NCBI RefSeq assembly: GCF_013602415.1
Contig: NZ_WPAG02000002.1
Coordinates: 2,607,480-2,671,479 of the forward strand
DNA length: 64,000 bases
Direction of reading: 5' to 3'
DNA from: Rhodococcus sp. B50
GTDB lineage: Bacteria; Actinomycetota; Actinomycetes; Mycobacteriales; Mycobacteriaceae
The stretch's first letter is position 1, and each line of letters opens with the position of its first letter. Positions 27,294 through 37,461 of the stretch are shown piece by piece. Made by a program: the position numbers and the translations under genes. The notes beneath the pieces were generated by a model, which worked only from the letters and a program-made list of their open reading frames with translations, did not search any database and was not told where the DNA came from.

Positions 27294-28931
27294 TCAGCCG
27301 CGCGTCAGCAGCGCCAGCGACGTACCGCGACGCAGCTTGCCCGAGGAGGTCTTCGGGATGCTGCCGGGCCCGAGCACCGCGACGGTGCGGGGCCGCACGC
27401 CCACCTCGGCGACCACCGCATGCACGACGTCGTGTTCGATGCGGCGCACCTCCTCCGGTCGGTCGAACAGTTTGGTCTCCACCGCCACCGCGAACGATTC
27501 GCGCTTGTCCCCCGCGTCGAGCCGGATGGCCACAGCGTTGCCGGGACGCACCCCGTCGACGGTCCCCGCCGCACGCTCGATATCGGTGGGATAGATGTTG
27601 CGGCCGCCCATGATGATGACGTCCTTCACCCGGCCGCACACCACCACGAGCCCTTCCTCGGTGAAATAGCCGACGTCGCCGGTGTCGAGCCAGCCCTCGG
27701 CGTCCTGTGCGGGCACCGGTCCGTCCACGGTGAGATAGCCGTGCGTGACGGACTCGCCGCGCAACTGGATGATGCCCACACCGCGGGGCGGCAACGGCTG
27801 CCCCTCGTGGTCGACGGCGCGGCCCTCGAGACCGGCCACGAGACGCCCGAGGGTCGGTATCCGGCGGGCATGGGGGCGAGTGGTCGGCACGGCCATCCCG
27901 CCCGCTTCGAGCAGGTCGGGATCCACCACGTCGAGCACCATCCCCCGCCCCGGATCGGGGACCGACACCGCGAGCGTGGTCTCGGCCATCCCATAGGACG
28001 GGGCGAGGGCGGACGGGTCGAGACCGAAGCGCTCACCGGCCTCCGCGAGCGCTTCCATCGTGTCGGGGTCGACCGGCTCGGCGCCGTTCCACATCCAGCG
28101 CATCGACGACAGGTCGAGTGAACCCTCCGGTGCCTGCGACAATTTCCGGGCCAGCAGCGAGTACGCGAAATTCGGTGCAGCCGTCAGGGTTCCGCGATAC
28201 TTGCTGATCAGTTCCGCCCACAGGATCGGTGAGCGGAGAAAGTCCAGCGGCGTCACCGAGACGACCTCGGCGCCCACCTGCATGGGGACGCTGAGGAAGG
28301 CCACCATGCCCATGTCGTGGAACAGCGGCAGCCAGCTGACCATGACGTCGTCGTCGAGCGAGAACTTGACGCGGTCCATCATCGCCGTCGCGTTGGCGTA
28401 GAAGTTGCCGTGCGTGATCCGCACCGCCTTCGGCGAGCCGGTGGACCCGGACGTGAGTTGCTGCAGCACGACGTCCGACTCCGCCGTGTCCACGGGGTCG
28501 ACAGGCTTCCCCTCCCGCATCCGCTCCACGGTGACGACGGAGATGCCCCGTTCCCGCAACAGCGACTCCGCGATCTCGAAGGGTGCGCCGAGGACGACGG
28601 CGCGGGCGTCGATCATCCGCAGGACCACCTCGGTGTCGCGCGACCACATCTGCAGGTCGGTACGCGGGGTGGGTTGGTGCAGCATCGTCACGCTGCCGCC
28701 GCGCATCCACACCGCCTGGCAGACCGGGGCGATGTCCACGGGCTGTCCTGCGAGGACGCCCACCGAGTCGCCGGGGCCGATGCCCACGGCGGCCAGGGCA
28801 CCGGCCATACGGCGGGCCTGCCGGTGGATCTCTCCCCAGTTCTGCCGCAGCGGCGTATCCGGTTCGCCGGTGACCAGAGCCCCGGAGTCCGACTCCGCCG
28901 TCGCATACATCTCCTCGGTGAACCTGCTCAC
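27294..28931 (-). CDS. Fatty-acyl-AMP ligase / acyl-CoA synthetase (Rv1013/Pks16-like)
   Basis: A 545-residue adenylate-forming enzyme that activates fatty acids as acyl-AMP, either for transfer to CoA or for loading onto polyketide synthases. The AMP-binding loop is [16 protein letters not shown], the core has [11 protein letters not shown], and the C-terminal lysine region is [14 protein letters not shown]. In M. tuberculosis the homologous position next to pth holds Rv1013 (annotated pks16), which is of the same type despite its name. The GTG at 28931 follows GAGGAG seven bases upstream. Whether it forms acyl-AMP only or acyl-CoA is not decided here. It is divergent from prfC. Confidence 0.88.
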   Translation of the reverse strand: MSRFTEEMYATAESDSGALVTGEPDTPLRQNWGEIHRQARRMAGALAAVGIGPGDSVGVLAGQPVDIAPVCQAVWMRGGSVTMLHQPTPRTDLQMWSRDTEVVLRMIDARAVVLGAPFEIAESLLRERGISVVTVERMREGKPVDPVDTAESDVVLQQLTSGSTGSPKAVRITHGNFYANATAMMDRVKFSLDDDVMVSWLPLFHDMGMVAFLSVPMQVGAEVVSVTPLDFLRSPILWAELISKYRGTLTAAPNFAYSLLARKLSQAPEGSLDLSSMRWMWNGAEPVDPDTMEALAEAGERFGLDPSALAPSYGMAETTLAVSVPDPGRGMVLDVVDPDLLEAGGMAVPTTRPHARRIPTLGRLVAGLEGRAVDHEGQPLPPRGVGIIQLRGESVTHGYLTVDGPVPAQDAEGWLDTGDVGYFTEEGLVVVCGRVKDVIIMGGRNIYPTDIERAAGTVDGVRPGNAVAIRLDAGDKRESFAVAVETKLFDRPEEVRRIEHDVVHAVVAEVGVRPRTVAVLGPGSIPKTSSGKLRRGTSLALLTRG

Positions 28932-29135
28932 GACCCGCTCCTCGTCCGGTGGTGCACGACCTCGATCAAGATCCGGTAGTTGCACATCAGCGTGCGCCTC
29001 CGAGGGGTGGACGTGGGGCCGCCTTCGGGAAACGTGATCGAATCTGGCGGAAATCGACACCGAATCGCCGAGTAACATGGACGAGTTGGCGGCGATAGCG
29101 CCCCTACTCCCTGCCCCCTTCGAGAGGTTTTCCCG

Positions 29136-30845
29136 TTGAGCACCCCGCACGCTTCGGCCGACAGTCAATCCACCGGCACGACGGAGCCTGCGCAGTCTTC
29201 CGGCGCCTCGAAGCTCACATCGGCAAAGGAGGTCCGAGCCGAGGCCGAGCGCAGACGCACCTTCGCCGTCATCTCGCACCCCGACGCCGGCAAGTCGACG
29301 CTCACCGAAGCGCTCGCCCTGCACGCGAAGGTCATCTCCGAGGCCGGCGCGGTCCACGGCAAGGCCGGCCGCAAGTCGACGGTCTCCGACTGGATGGAGA
29401 TGGAGAAGGCCCGCGGCATCTCCGTCAGCTCCACCGCCCTGCAGTTCAACTACACCCGCTCGGACGTCGCGGGCACCGACGACGAGGTCGTCAACGTCGT
29501 CAATCTCGTCGACACCCCCGGCCACTCCGACTTCTCGGAGGACACCTACCGGGTTCTCACCGCCGTCGACGCCGCCGTCATGCTCATCGACGCGGCGAAA
29601 GGTCTCGAACCGCAGACCCTGAAGCTGTTCCAGGTGTGTCGCCACCGCGGCATCCCCGTCGTCACCGTCATCAACAAGTGGGACCGTCCCGGCCGGACGC
29701 CGCTGGAACTGCTCGACGAGATCGACGAGCGCATCGGACTGACGCCGACTCCGCTGTTCTGGCCCGTGGGCATCGCCGGCGACTTCCGGGGTCTGCTGCG
29801 TCGCGGCGAGGACGGCGCCCCGGCCGAGTACATCAAGTTCACCCGCACGGCCGGCGGTGCCAGGATCGCGCCCGAGGAACATCTGTCCGCCGACGAAGCG
29901 CTCGCACTCGAGGGCGACACCTGGGTCGAAGCCGCCGAGGAGTCCGAACTGTTGTCGGCCAACGGTCAGGACCACGATCAGGAGATGTTCCTCGCGGGTC
30001 AGACCTCGCCGGTGATCTTCGCGTCGGCAATGCTCAACTTCGGCGTGCGGCAGATCCTCGACACCCTCGTCACGCTCGCACCGCCGCCGCGGGCCCGCAC
30101 CGCTGTCGACGAGACGCCCCGCGAGGTCGACGACCCGTTCAGCGCCGTGGTGTTCAAGGTGCAGGCAGGTATGGACACCGCCCACCGCGACCGGCTCGCG
30201 TTCATGCGTGTCGTGTCGGGTGTCTTCGAGCGCGGCATGGTGGTCACGCACGCGCAGACCGGCAAGCCCTTCGCCACCAAGTACGCGCTGACGGTCTTCG
30301 GCCGCGAACGCTCCACGGTGGAGAACGCCTATCCGGGCGACGTCGTCGGTCTGGTCAACGCCACCGCGCTGGCGCCGGGCCACACCCTCTACGTCGAGAA
30401 GAAGGTGGAGTTCCCGCCGATCCCGTCGTTCGCCCCCGAGCACTTCGCGATCCTGCGGGCCGAGAGCGCCTCGAAGTACAAGCAGTTCCGCAAGGCCGTC
30501 GACCAACTCGACTCCGAGGGTGTCGTGCAGATCCTCCGCAACGACATCCGCGGCGACGCGTCGCCGGTGATGGCGGCCGTGGGTCCGATGCAGTTCGAGG
30601 TGGTCGCCGCGCGGATGAAGGCCGAGTACAACGTCGACCCGAGGATCGAGAACCTCGGTTACACGCTCGCGCGGCGCACCGACGCGGCCTCGGCCGACGA
30701 GCTGAACCGGCAGCGCGGCGTCGAGGTGTTCACCCGCTCCGACGGTGTGCTCCTCGCTCTCGTCAGCGACAAGTGGCGGTTGCAGTACATCCTCAAGGAG
30801 ATGCCGGAACTGACCCTCGAACCGTTGGTCGCCGCAACCGACTGA
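29136..30845 (+). CDS. prfC: Peptide chain release factor 3
   Basis: A 569-residue translational GTPase that recycles release factors 1 and 2 from the ribosome. G motifs are SHPDAGKST (G1), the switch segment [22 protein letters not shown] (G3) and NKWDRPG (G4). The C-terminal RF3 domain has GDVVGLVN and [16 protein letters not shown]. The start is TTG at 29136 with GAGAGG upstream. The first 30 residues are a Ser/Thr-rich extension not needed for the fold, so a slightly later start cannot be excluded. A small inverted repeat (TCCGGC/GCCGGA, 30850-30864) follows the stop. Confidence 0.94.
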   Translation: MSTPHASADSQSTGTTEPAQSSGASKLTSAKEVRAEAERRRTFAVISHPDAGKSTLTEALALHAKVISEAGAVHGKAGRKSTVSDWMEMEKARGISVSSTALQFNYTRSDVAGTDDEVVNVVNLVDTPGHSDFSEDTYRVLTAVDAAVMLIDAAKGLEPQTLKLFQVCRHRGIPVVTVINKWDRPGRTPLELLDEIDERIGLTPTPLFWPVGIAGDFRGLLRRGEDGAPAEYIKFTRTAGGARIAPEEHLSADEALALEGDTWVEAAEESELLSANGQDHDQEMFLAGQTSPVIFASAMLNFGVRQILDTLVTLAPPPRARTAVDETPREVDDPFSAVVFKVQAGMDTAHRDRLAFMRVVSGVFERGMVVTHAQTGKPFATKYALTVFGRERSTVENAYPGDVVGLVNATALAPGHTLYVEKKVEFPPIPSFAPEHFAILRAESASKYKQFRKAVDQLDSEGVVQILRNDIRGDASPVMAAVGPMQFEVVAARMKAEYNVDPRIENLGYTLARRTDAASADELNRQRGVEVFTRSDGVLLALVSDKWRLQYILKEMPELTLEPLVAATD

Positions 30846-30946
30846 GCGTTCCGGCGGCGCCGGACGGGTAGTGCGTCCAGCGGATTTTACTGATACTTTC
30901 CCTTCCGTCGATCCGACGTATTCGGGTGGAATCAGGAGTTGTGTCG

Positions 30947-31558
30947 ATGAACGACGACGTACCGGCCGCAGCCGGCGAGGAACTGTCGTCCGGAAGGACG
31001 GCGGATGCGAGCAGACGATCCGGACGCGCGAAGCGCTCGGGAACCTTCGTCTACCCGCTGCCGAGCACTCCGCTTCCGAGCAGTACCCCACTGACGAGTA
31101 CGCCGGATCCCGGAACACACCGCACGAGCGTGGGGGACGCATCGTCGCTCGCAGGTGACCCGGCCGGCGGGGTGGGCGCCGGCAATTCCGAGGAAGGAAC
31201 GACCCTGGTGAGCAGCACCGGCACGAACGGCTCCGCGAGCGGGCCCGCCACCACCACGACGACGGCCACCGAGAGCCTCGGCTCGATCACCGCAGCGAGC
31301 CCGGTCCCGTCGCGACGCAACTCGATGGGTGTGGCGTCCGTGCGGATCGCCGCGCGACTCGCACAGAACGAACTGACCTCGCGCGACTCGCGTAGCACCG
31401 GCTCGCACGGCGACCCGATGGCGAACGACGACGAACTGCTCACCCTGCTCGGCGAGTACCTGCTGGCCGGTGGTCTCGAGAAGCCGGAGATCCACGCGAC
31501 CCTCGGTGGGCAGCCCATCGTCGTCGACCTGCAGGTACCGCAGCGCCACGCCCGCTAG
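30947..31558 (+). CDS. Hypothetical Ser/Thr-rich low-complexity protein
   Basis: A 203-residue protein I do not recognise. Residues about 35-130 are dominated by Ser, Thr, Gly and Pro (for example [18 protein letters not shown] and a TTTTTT run), suggesting a disordered region. The last 70 residues look folded ([17 protein letters not shown], then [27 protein letters not shown]). No signal peptide or membrane helix is evident. The ATG at 30947 has AGGAG eight bases upstream, better than the earlier in-frame start at 30926. It may follow prfC on one transcript. The function is unknown. Confidence 0.6.
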   Translation: MNDDVPAAAGEELSSGRTADASRRSGRAKRSGTFVYPLPSTPLPSSTPLTSTPDPGTHRTSVGDASSLAGDPAGGVGAGNSEEGTTLVSSTGTNGSASGPATTTTTATESLGSITAASPVPSRRNSMGVASVRIAARLAQNELTSRDSRSTGSHGDPMANDDELLTLLGEYLLAGGLEKPEIHATLGGQPIVVDLQVPQRHAR

Positions 31559-31583
31559 AGCGAACAGAGCAACCGGGCGCGGG

Positions 31584-32624
31584 TTATCGGTCGCCGAACA
31601 GAGCGGCGATCGCCCCCGGGTCCACGTCCACGAGGGTCGCGGGCGACCAGCCCGGATCACGGGTCTTGTCGACGAGGACTGCGCGCACACCTTCGGCGAA
31701 GTCCGGGGTCGCGGCGACCCGCACGGCCACGTCGAGTTCGCGGGCGAAACACTCCTCGAGGGTGCTCTCCGCACCGCGGCGGAGCAGTTCGGCCGTGGCC
31801 CACACGCTCGTCGGCGACAACGACCGCAGCGCCGCGCGGGTCTGCTCGGCCCACGTCGCGTCGATGTCGGTGAGAACGTCGAGCCGGTTCACCATGTCGA
31901 GCACCGTCCCGTCGCCGAAGACCGTCTCGATGTCGGGGAAGCGTTGCGCCAGAGAGGATTCGGGGGACGGTTCGACGAACTCGTCGAGAGCGTCGCGCCA
32001 CTGCCCCGCGCGGATGCGGTCGGCGAAGTCGTCGATGCGTGCGCTGGGCACGTAGTGCGTGGCCAGGCCGACGGCCAGCGCGTCGCCGGCGTCGATGCGG
32101 GCACCGGTGAGCCCGAGATACATACCCACCGCGTCGCAGCGCGCCGTGGTGCCGCGCAGTCGCGGGAGGAAGTGGCTCGACCCGATGTCGGGGACGAACC
32201 CGATGGCCGTCTCGGGCATGGCCATGGTGGTCTTCTCGGTGGTGACACGCACCGCGCCGTGCACCGAGATACCGAGGCCGCCGCCCATCGTGACCCCGTC
32301 GAGAACCGCGAGATAGGGCTTGGGGTAGGTGGCGACGAGTTCGTCGAGGCGGTACTCGTCGGCGAAGTACTCCCGGACGGTGTCGAAGCGTCCTTCCAGC
32401 GCCACCTCGCGTACCGGTTTGACGTCGCCACCGGCACAGAACGCGCGGTCGGACGTGCTGGTGACGAGCACGGCCGTGACGGCCGGGTCGTCGCGCCAGG
32501 CGAGAAGCGACGAACGGACGTCGCGGATCATCGACCGATCGAGCGCGTTGAGCGCGCCGGGACGGTCGAGTTGCACTTCGCCGACTCCGTTGACGACGCG
32601 TGTGCGGATGAAGGACTCGTTCAC
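31584..32624 (-). CDS. 3-hydroxyisobutyryl-CoA hydrolase (enoyl-CoA hydratase/isomerase fold)
   Basis: A 346-residue crotonase-fold enzyme, longer than simple hydratases, as expected of 3-hydroxyisobutyryl-CoA hydrolase in valine breakdown. Characteristic segments are RAFCAGGDVKPV (oxyanion hole), DGVTMGGGLGISVHG, and MPETAIGFVPDIGSSHFLPRL, whose PE-T/G-F-D arrangement is typical of this hydrolase. The GTG at 32624 has only a weak ribosome site; no better start was found. No other valine-pathway gene is adjacent. pdxH lies 50 bases upstream on the same strand. Confidence 0.82.
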   Translation of the reverse strand: MNESFIRTRVVNGVGEVQLDRPGALNALDRSMIRDVRSSLLAWRDDPAVTAVLVTSTSDRAFCAGGDVKPVREVALEGRFDTVREYFADEYRLDELVATYPKPYLAVLDGVTMGGGLGISVHGAVRVTTEKTTMAMPETAIGFVPDIGSSHFLPRLRGTTARCDAVGMYLGLTGARIDAGDALAVGLATHYVPSARIDDFADRIRAGQWRDALDEFVEPSPESSLAQRFPDIETVFGDGTVLDMVNRLDVLTDIDATWAEQTRAALRSLSPTSVWATAELLRRGAESTLEECFARELDVAVRVAATPDFAEGVRAVLVDKTRDPGWSPATLVDVDPGAIAALFGDR

Positions 32625-32674
32625 GGGCGGGAGCCTACCGGTCGCGGGGGGATGGATCCCCGCCACGCGACACG

Positions 32675-33346
32675 TCACGGATGAAGTTCTTCGGCGACCC
32701 ATCGATCCCCCGCCCGCCGGTAGCGATGACGCAGGTGCCGCCGGCCGGCATCCGCCTGCCAGAACTCCACCATCTCGGCGGCGACGCACCACGCGGTCCA
32801 GTGCGAGGAGACGAGATCGGGATCGTGCTCGAGCGCGGCCAGACGTTCCTGTACGAGACGGTCGTACTCTGCGGGATCGGCGAGGACCTCACTCTGGTGA
32901 CCCGTGGACGCCACAGCCCGGGCGAAGACCGACCGTTCCCGGAAATCGCGGGCGCACACCTCGGGCGGGCCGGCCAGGACGGGCCCGCGCACGCGGACCT
33001 GCCGGCCGAGTTCGCGCCAGTACACGGTGAGCGCGGCCGCCGGCGTCGCGTCGAGCTGGCGGCCCTTCGGCGAGCGGTCGTCGCCGGAGAACCACCAGCC
33101 GTCGTCGGTGACGTCCTTGATCAGCAGCATGCGCGCGTCAGGCCTCCCGGACGGGTCGACGGTCGACAGGGTGGCCGCGTGCGGCTCGGCGATGCCGACC
33201 TGAACGGCCTCGGTGAGCCACCGAAGGAAGGTCTCCTGCGGCGTCGGTGCCGGTTCGAACGGCGGCGCGGACGCCGCAAAGGTGGGCAGCGCCCGGATCC
33301 AGCCGCGGGTGTCGGGAAACTCACTGCGACGCGCGATCTCGCTCAT
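32675..33346 (-). CDS. pdxH: Pyridoxamine 5'-phosphate oxidase
   Basis: A 223-residue FMN-dependent oxidase that converts pyridoxine or pyridoxamine 5'-phosphate into pyridoxal 5'-phosphate. Landmarks are RMLLIKDVTDDGWWFSGDDRSPKGRQL (FMN and substrate binding), VYWRELGRQVRVRGPV, RSVFARAVASTGHQSEVL, and the C-terminal signature EFWQADAGRRHLRHRY. The ATG at 33346 gives the normal length. It supplies the cofactor used by EgtE and many other enzymes. It lies between the hydrolase and the VOC gene, all on the minus strand. Confidence 0.92.
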   Translation of the reverse strand: MSEIARRSEFPDTRGWIRALPTFAASAPPFEPAPTPQETFLRWLTEAVQVGIAEPHAATLSTVDPSGRPDARMLLIKDVTDDGWWFSGDDRSPKGRQLDATPAAALTVYWRELGRQVRVRGPVLAGPPEVCARDFRERSVFARAVASTGHQSEVLADPAEYDRLVQERLAALEHDPDLVSSHWTAWCVAAEMVEFWQADAGRRHLRHRYRRAGDRWVAEELHP

Positions 33347-33379
33347 CGCCGCATGGTACCGAGCAGGGACGGACGCGGC

Positions 33380-33814
33380 TCACTCCCGAGGGGGCGGGAG
33401 CTTGCCGGTCAACGGACCGACGAGCATCCAGCGATGCCCGAAGGGGTCGAGCAGCGTGGCGTTGCGATGGCCGTGGGCCTCGTTGATCCACCTCTCGACC
33501 GAACCACCGGCCAGCCGGGCGCGGGTGAGCACGGCGTCGGTGTCGGCAACTTCGAGCATCAGGCTCACCGAGACCGCTCCCTCCTGCGGCGCGGTGAGTC
33601 CGAGTTCCGGGAATTCGTCTGCAAGATAGATCATTCCGCTGGGGAACCGTAGCTCCGCGTGGCCCACGCGACCGTCGTCCATGACCACCGGCTCGGCGGT
33701 CAGCGAAGCCCCGAAGACCCGGGTGTACCACTCGATCGCGTCGTGTGCCCGCGGCACCGTGAGGTAGGGCAGCGCACCCGGGCGCGGGAAATCACCGGCG
33801 ACTTCGGAGACCAT
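33380..33814 (-). CDS. VOC (glyoxalase/bleomycin resistance) family protein
   Basis: A 144-residue protein with the paired beta-alpha-beta-beta-beta units of the VOC superfamily: PYLTVPRAHDAIEWYTRVFGA at the start and NEAHGHRNATLLDPFGHRWMLVG at the end. Many such proteins bind or modify small metabolites, or sequester antibiotics; the ligand is unknown. The ATG at 33814 was chosen because the conserved domain starts there; the frame continues open upstream through the next gene. It begins 14 bases after the NTF2-like gene, so the two are likely co-transcribed. Confidence 0.78.
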   Translation of the reverse strand: MVSEVAGDFPRPGALPYLTVPRAHDAIEWYTRVFGASLTAEPVVMDDGRVGHAELRFPSGMIYLADEFPELGLTAPQEGAVSVSLMLEVADTDAVLTRARLAGGSVERWINEAHGHRNATLLDPFGHRWMLVGPLTGKLPPPRE

Positions 33815-33828
33815 CTCGCCGTGCCTAC

Positions 33829-34311
33829 TCAGGACGCTTTCGGCTGCTGCAGCATCGCCCACCGGTTGGTGGTCAACCGAACCGACGTGGAGTCGCCCAT
33901 GCATGTGACAGTCTCCCAGTTCCGCTGATATCCGGTGCGGCTGATCCGCCAGCATCCGTCGTCGTCCAGGCTGTAGCGATCGTGGTAGTAGGCCGAGCCG
34001 CGCAACAGCATCCCGTCCTCGGGAATGATCACGGTGTCGGACAACAACCACACCCCGGTGGCGCTGCGGCCGTCGTCGGCGATGTCGATCTCGGGATGGG
34101 AACACGTGTGCTCCGTGATCAGGCGCGTGCCCAGCGTGTTCTCGAGGAAACCGATGAAGGCGTCGCGCGAGTCGAAAACGAGATGCTCTCCGTAGACGGC
34201 ATGCGCGTCGGGGGTCAGAGTGTTCGCGAGTTCGTCCCAGTCCTTCGTGTCGAGGGCTCGCGCATAACGGTATTTGAGCCGCGTGATCTCCGCTACCGCC
34301 TGCACATCCAT
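33829..34311 (-). CDS. NTF2/SnoaL-like protein
   Basis: A 160-residue protein of the nuclear-transport-factor-2 fold, in the group with an N-terminal helix AVAEITRLKYRYARALDTKDWDELANTLTPDA. An Asp/His pair, HDRYSLDDDGCWRISRTGY, lies later in the chain. Members include small dehydratases, isomerases and ligand-binding proteins. The ATG at 34311 follows GGGAGG. It sits upstream of the VOC gene and downstream of a TetR gene with acyl-CoA metabolic genes nearby, so a role in breakdown of a polyketide, steroid or other acyl-CoA substrate is plausible but not shown. Confidence 0.75.
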   Translation of the reverse strand: MDVQAVAEITRLKYRYARALDTKDWDELANTLTPDAHAVYGEHLVFDSRDAFIGFLENTLGTRLITEHTCSHPEIDIADDGRSATGVWLLSDTVIIPEDGMLLRGSAYYHDRYSLDDDGCWRISRTGYQRNWETVTCMGDSTSVRLTTNRWAMLQQPKAS

Positions 34312-34445
34312 CGTCGGCCTCCCATTGGGACCCCCCTGCGAGTATTCGAATTCCAGGCTAGCCCGGAAGACCCGGGCAGACGGCCGGAATCACACTGTTA
34401 CCAGGCCTCACTGGGTCGCGATTCGGTCACGGGAGTACTCGTCGG

Positions 34446-35054
34446 TCACTGTTCCGGACGGCGCAGCGCGCGGATGGTCGCGTCGACGACGAGTTCGGCG
34501 TACTCGTCGTCGACGCCCTGGCCCGGCGTGGTCAACGCGAACAGGGCGTGGCTGAGCACGGTGCCGGTGACCATCTCGAGCAGAAGCGTCGCCGAGGTGT
34601 CGGCAGGAAGTTCGCCGCGCTCGACAGCCCGGTGCACGATCGTGCGGGCCGCGAGCACACGACTGCGGTTGAGTGTGAGGGTCAGCCGGGCGAGCAGTTC
34701 GGGATGGGCGCGGGCGTCGAGCGCGACGCGCAGGCTCACCAGACCGGGGGTGGTCCGGTAGCCGCGCAACAACTGCCGGGCGAGTTCGACGAGATCCGAC
34801 CGGAGCGCGCCGGTGTCGATCGGGACGGGCAGCGGACTGCGCGCCTCGAGCGCTTGGACCAGCAGGTCGTCCTTGCTCGACCACCGGCGGTAGAGGGCGG
34901 CGCGGCCCACCCGCGCGCGTCGCCCCACGGCATCGAGCGTGAAGCCACGCCAGCTCGTTTCGGAATACACCTCGAGTACGGCGTCGAACACACGGTCCTC
35001 GAGATCGGCGTCGCGGGGGCGGCCGCGGCGCCGCGGGACAGGAACTTCGGTCAC
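34446..35054 (-). CDS. TetR-family repressor of the adjacent acyl-CoA operon (proposed)
   Basis: A 202-residue TetR protein. It opens with the RRRGRPRD arm, then the HTH (DRVFDAVLEVYSETSWRGFT, VGRRARVGRAALYRRWSSKDDLL). The C-terminal ligand domain is typical of this large family. The GTG at 35054 is chosen because it precedes the basic arm; its ribosome site is weak and the transcript may have a very short leader. It is divergent from the thiolase-like operon, with a near-perfect inverted repeat (35087-35107) in the 99-base gap, the classic arrangement for a TetR that represses itself and its neighbour. Confidence 0.8.
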   Translation of the reverse strand: MTEVPVPRRRGRPRDADLEDRVFDAVLEVYSETSWRGFTLDAVGRRARVGRAALYRRWSSKDDLLVQALEARSPLPVPIDTGALRSDLVELARQLLRGYRTTPGLVSLRVALDARAHPELLARLTLTLNRSRVLAARTIVHRAVERGELPADTSATLLLEMVTGTVLSHALFALTTPGQGVDDEYAELVVDATIRALRRPEQ

Positions 35055-35086
35055 GTCGGGCAAGTGTGCCAGACCACTCTCCAATT

Positions 35087-35107
35087 TACAGACTGAAATA
35101 GTCCGTA
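35087..35107. promoter_or_regulatory. Inverted-repeat operator candidate between the TetR gene and the acyl-CoA operon
   Basis: TACAGACT (35087-35094) and AGTCCGTA (35100-35107) form an 8+8 base inverted repeat with one mismatch around GAAAT. The repeat overlaps the likely promoter region of the plus-strand operon (TATTAA immediately downstream). The size and position fit a TetR dimer site. Confidence 0.55.
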
Positions 35108-35153
35108 TTAAGCTGGCGGCGCCCTCCTCCCCCGAGCAGACCGAAGGAACGCC

Positions 35154-36668
35154 ATGACCGACCCCACCCGGGTGCCCGTCGTGATCGGCGTCGGCGACCT
35201 GCGCTCCGGCCGTGCCGGTGCGCCCGCCGACCCGCGTGAACCGCTCGACCTCATCCACGAGGCCACTCTCGCCGCAATCGCCGACGCCGGCGCCGATCTC
35301 GCCACGCGGATCGACACCATCCACGCGATCAAGACCGCGAGCTGGAACTACGACGACCTGCCGGGCCTGCTCGCCGCACGCCTCGGCGCGACACCCGAGC
35401 ACACGTCGACGACCCCGATCGGCGGCCACTGGCCGGCGGCCCTGCTCGATCGCATCGGCCACGACATCGCCGCGGGCACCAGCACCGTCGCGCTTCTCGT
35501 CGGCGGTGAGGCACAGGCCTCGGCGACCAACTCGTACAAGGCCGGAACCGATCCCGCCACGCTCGGATGGACCACCGCCCCGGGCGGTCCGGCACCGATC
35601 GGCAACGAGGACCTCGGCAGCCCTGCGATGCAGCGCGCCGGCATGATCGTCCCCACGCGGGTCTACCCGCTGTTCGAGAACCGGCTCAGCCACGATCTCG
35701 GGCACTCCCGCGAGAAATCGCTCGACTGGTCGACGACCCTGTACGCCGCCTTCTCGGAGTTCGCCGCCGAGAACCCGGCGTCCTGGAACCCGGAGCGCCG
35801 CACCGCCGACGACATCCGCACCATCGCCGGCAAGAATCGTCTCGTCACCGACCCGTACCCGCTGCTGGTCAACGCGATGCCGTTCGTCGACCAGGCCGCG
35901 GCCGTGGTCGTCACCTCGCTCGCCGTGGCGCGCGAACTCGGCGTCCCGGACGGCCACCTGCTCTACGTGTGGGGCGGAGCCGGCGCGACCGAGCCGTCGG
36001 ACGTGCTGGCGCGCGGCGACTTCGGACGTTCCGCCGCACTCGACGACGCGTTGCGCCGTACCCTGGCGGCGACCGACCTGCGCCCCGGCGACTTCGACAT
36101 CATCGACGCCTACAGCTGCTTCCCGGTGGTGCCGAAGCTGCTCGTCGAGCAGCTCGGCCTCCCCCGCGACACCGTCCCGTCGGTGACCGGCGGTCACTCC
36201 TTCTTCGGTGGACCGCTCAACAGCTACACGCTGCACTCGGTGGTGTCGGTCGCGAAGCGTCTGCGCAAGGACGGCGAGCTCGCCCTCGTGCACGGCAACG
36301 GCGGTTATCTGACCTACCAGCACGTCGTGGTCCTCGGTTGCGCTCCCCACACCGACGGATATGTCGGCGACCCGGAGCACGTACTGCTCGAACCGTCCGC
36401 ACCCGAGGCGGTGGCCGACTACACCGGCGAGGTGCAGATCGTCACGGCCACGGCAGAATTCGGCCGCGACGGCAAGCCGTCGGTCGGTTTCCTCGTCGGC
36501 CTCACCCCCGACGGCCGTCGCGTCTCGGGCCAGACCGACGCCACCGGCGCCGCGGTCCTCGCCGCCGGAGCCGACATCGTCGGCGAGAACGTGCACGTCA
36601 CCGACAACGGCGGTCATCTCACCGTCACCCGCATCGAGCACCTGTCCCCCGAGGAGTCCCAGTCGTGA
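35154..36668 (+). CDS. Thiolase-like acetyl-CoA acetyltransferase family protein
   Basis: A 504-residue thiolase-superfamily protein with an added C-terminal domain (about residues 415-495, beta-rich, with EVQIVTATAEFGRDG). Recognisable segments are IIDAYSCFPVVPK and the glycine-rich HSFFGGPLNSYTLHSVV near the active site. Where classical thiolases have the nucleophilic Cys in an NxxCxSG context, this protein reads TPIGGHWPAALL, so the usual acyl-accepting Cys seems absent. The ATG at 35154 follows GAAGGAA. It overlaps the enoyl-CoA hydratase start by four bases, so it leads a three-gene acyl-CoA operon. The substrate is unknown. Confidence 0.8.
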   Translation: MTDPTRVPVVIGVGDLRSGRAGAPADPREPLDLIHEATLAAIADAGADLATRIDTIHAIKTASWNYDDLPGLLAARLGATPEHTSTTPIGGHWPAALLDRIGHDIAAGTSTVALLVGGEAQASATNSYKAGTDPATLGWTTAPGGPAPIGNEDLGSPAMQRAGMIVPTRVYPLFENRLSHDLGHSREKSLDWSTTLYAAFSEFAAENPASWNPERRTADDIRTIAGKNRLVTDPYPLLVNAMPFVDQAAAVVVTSLAVARELGVPDGHLLYVWGGAGATEPSDVLARGDFGRSAALDDALRRTLAATDLRPGDFDIIDAYSCFPVVPKLLVEQLGLPRDTVPSVTGGHSFFGGPLNSYTLHSVVSVAKRLRKDGELALVHGNGGYLTYQHVVVLGCAPHTDGYVGDPEHVLLEPSAPEAVADYTGEVQIVTATAEFGRDGKPSVGFLVGLTPDGRRVSGQTDATGAAVLAAGADIVGENVHVTDNGGHLTVTRIEHLSPEESQS

Positions 36669-37459
36669 GCGAACCCGTCGTTCTCGTCGAGAAGCGCGAG
36701 CACGTTCTGCTCGTCACCATCAACCGTCCCAAGGCTGCCAACAGCATCAACGCCGGCGTACACCAGGCACTCGGTGAAGCCTGGGACCGCGCCGAACAGG
36801 ACCGCGACGTGCGCGCCGTGGTGCTCACCGGCGCAGGCGACGCCGTCTTCTGCGGCGGCGCCGACCTCAAGGCACTGGGCACCAAGGGACCGGACGGCGT
36901 CACCCCGCCGGAGACCGCCCACTGGGGCTTCGCCGGTGTCGTCAAGCACCACATCTCCAAGCCTGTCATCGCGGCGGTCAACGGCACCGCGCTCGGCGGC
37001 GGCACCGAACTCGCCCTCGCGAGCGATCTCGTCGTCGCTTCGGACACAGCCGAATTCGGTCTGCCCGAGGTGCACCGCGGCCTGATCGCCGGTGCCGGCG
37101 GCGTGTTCCGCATCGGGCAGGTCATCCCCCGCGCCGTCGCGATGGAGCTGGTTCTGACCGGCAAGCCGATGTCATCCGCCGACGCCCTGCGCTGGGGACT
37201 CGTGAACCGGGTCGTCCCCCAGGCCGAGGTGCTCGACACAGCCCTGGCTCTCGCGAACGACATCGCAGCCGGCGCACCGCTCGCCGTGCAGGCGAGCAAG
37301 ACCGTCGCCCGCGGCATCATCGACGGCAACATCCCCGCCGAGGACCTGCCCTGGGAGCTGACCGACAAGGCCCTCGCGCGCCTCACCACCAGCGCCGACA
37401 CCCTCGAAGGCGTCATGGCCTTCATGCAGAAGCGCGCACCCGTCTGGAAGGGCGAATAA
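36665..37459 (+). CDS. Enoyl-CoA hydratase/isomerase (crotonase family)
   Basis: A 264-residue crotonase. The oxyanion-hole segments are FCGGADLKAL and NGTALGGGTELALASDLVVAS, and the acidic catalytic position is in FGLPEVHRGLIAGAGG. It would hydrate or isomerise an enoyl-CoA within the same pathway as its neighbours. The GTG at 36665 overlaps the thiolase-like stop as GTGA, and the next gene starts two bases after its stop, so the three genes form one tightly coupled operon under the divergent TetR. Confidence 0.88.
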   Translation: MSEPVVLVEKREHVLLVTINRPKAANSINAGVHQALGEAWDRAEQDRDVRAVVLTGAGDAVFCGGADLKALGTKGPDGVTPPETAHWGFAGVVKHHISKPVIAAVNGTALGGGTELALASDLVVASDTAEFGLPEVHRGLIAGAGGVFRIGQVIPRAVAMELVLTGKPMSSADALRWGLVNRVVPQAEVLDTALALANDIAAGAPLAVQASKTVARGIIDGNIPAEDLPWELTDKALARLTTSADTLEGVMAFMQKRAPVWKGE

Positions 37460-37461
37460 GC

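Noticed and set aside
30850..30864. Small inverted repeat after prfC as a terminator
   Set aside because: Only six base pairs with a 3-base loop and no T-run, and the next gene follows on the same strand; too weak to list as a feature.
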